Source of the DNA: Streptomyces sp. GS7
GTDB lineage: Bacteria > Actinomycetota > Actinomycetes > Streptomycetales > Streptomycetaceae
NCBI RefSeq assembly: GCF_009834125.1
Contig: NZ_CP047146.1
Location: 8,030,501 to 8,094,500, forward strand
Direction: 5' to 3'
DNA length: 64,000 nt
Part shown: one piece after another, positions 63,917 to 64,000 of the stretch
Numbering within the stretch: position 1 is the first letter of the stretch
Layout: every line of letters begins with the position of its first letter
Made by a program: the position numbers and the translations under genes
The notes under the pieces: generated by a model
Told to the model about the DNA's origin: nothing
Seen by the model: only the letters and a program-made list of their open reading frames with translations
The model's database searches: none

Positions 63917-64000
63917 GTGAATACGGGGAACCCTACGAACGAGCCGACCGTCAGCAACGATACCGGCACACCGAGCGGCCCCCGCGGGACGGGGGCGGGC
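63917..64000 (+). CDS. Possible partial gene leaving the window
   Basis: GTG at 63917 with GCGAGGGG 5 nt upstream opens a frame that runs to the window end: NTGNPTNEPTVSNDTGTP and then GPRGTGAG, a Thr/Asn/Gly-rich N-terminus. Streptomyces membrane proteins encoded beside purN often have such an N-terminus. With 28 codons visible and no motif, this is only a candidate. Confidence 0.4.
   Translation, partial: MNTGNPTNEPTVSNDTGTPSGPRGTGAG

Overview
High GC, many GTG starts, tightly coupled operons, GC-rich perfect-stem terminators and a rare TTA leucine codon point to a Streptomyces chromosome. From memory, not checked, the gene order (hexosaminidase, sdhCDAB, D-Ala-D-Ala carboxypeptidase, trpS, glyA, betaine transport, mdh, folD, purH, purN) follows a conserved core segment of Streptomyces chromosomes, so most of the window is core genome with small accessory inserts.

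Layout. 463-4478: an ECF sigma factor with a membrane partner, and a secreted GH20 hexosaminidase. 4868-9044: a UraD-like protein and sdhCDAB. 9028-11937: a helix-turn-helix regulator that has lost its DNA-binding end, a MerR regulator diverging from an alpha/beta hydrolase, and an FBP zinc-finger protein. 12038-13883: two ESX/WXG-like proteins. 14422-17019: a small membrane protein, an inverted fragment of it, and a PBP-type carboxypeptidase. 17065-22553: a locus for decaprenylphosphoryl-arabinose (UbiA transferase, PAP2 phosphatase, GtrA, DprE1, DprE2). 22591-28155: 2H phosphoesterase, trpS, glyA behind a ZTP riboswitch, rocD and a DMT transporter. 28355-34060: acetyltransferase, MocR regulator, two AhpD-like proteins, a PEP-mutase-like enzyme, a decayed TnpB element and a beta-lactamase-fold protein. 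34116-41021: a secreted trypsin-like protein, a zinc ribbon, and a Pls/PosA-type NRPS-like membrane synthetase paired with a BPL_N protein. 41142-43158: a five-gene XRE/DUF6879 cassette with a TTA codon. 43231-50702: choline oxidation and betaine transport. 50925-55427: secreted and membrane proteins, including an adjacent pair that share an RHIM-like motif. 55640-63833: mdh, NADP isocitrate dehydrogenase, folD, two membrane proteins, purH and purN.

How the genes work together. sdhCDAB, icd and mdh supply TCA-cycle steps. glyA, folD, purH and purN share the one-carbon/purine branch; ZMP, the PurH substrate, and ZTP are the ligands of the riboswitch class found ahead of glyA. betB, the GMC oxidase and the ABC transporter form one choline-to-betaine and betaine-import operon. 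The dprE1-dprE2 and ubiA-PAP2 groups together encode the known route to decaprenylphosphoryl-arabinose.

Most promising for novelty are the RHIM-like pair at 53090-55427 and the NRPS-like/BPL_N pair at 35992-41021. All homology statements come from reading motifs; no search was run.
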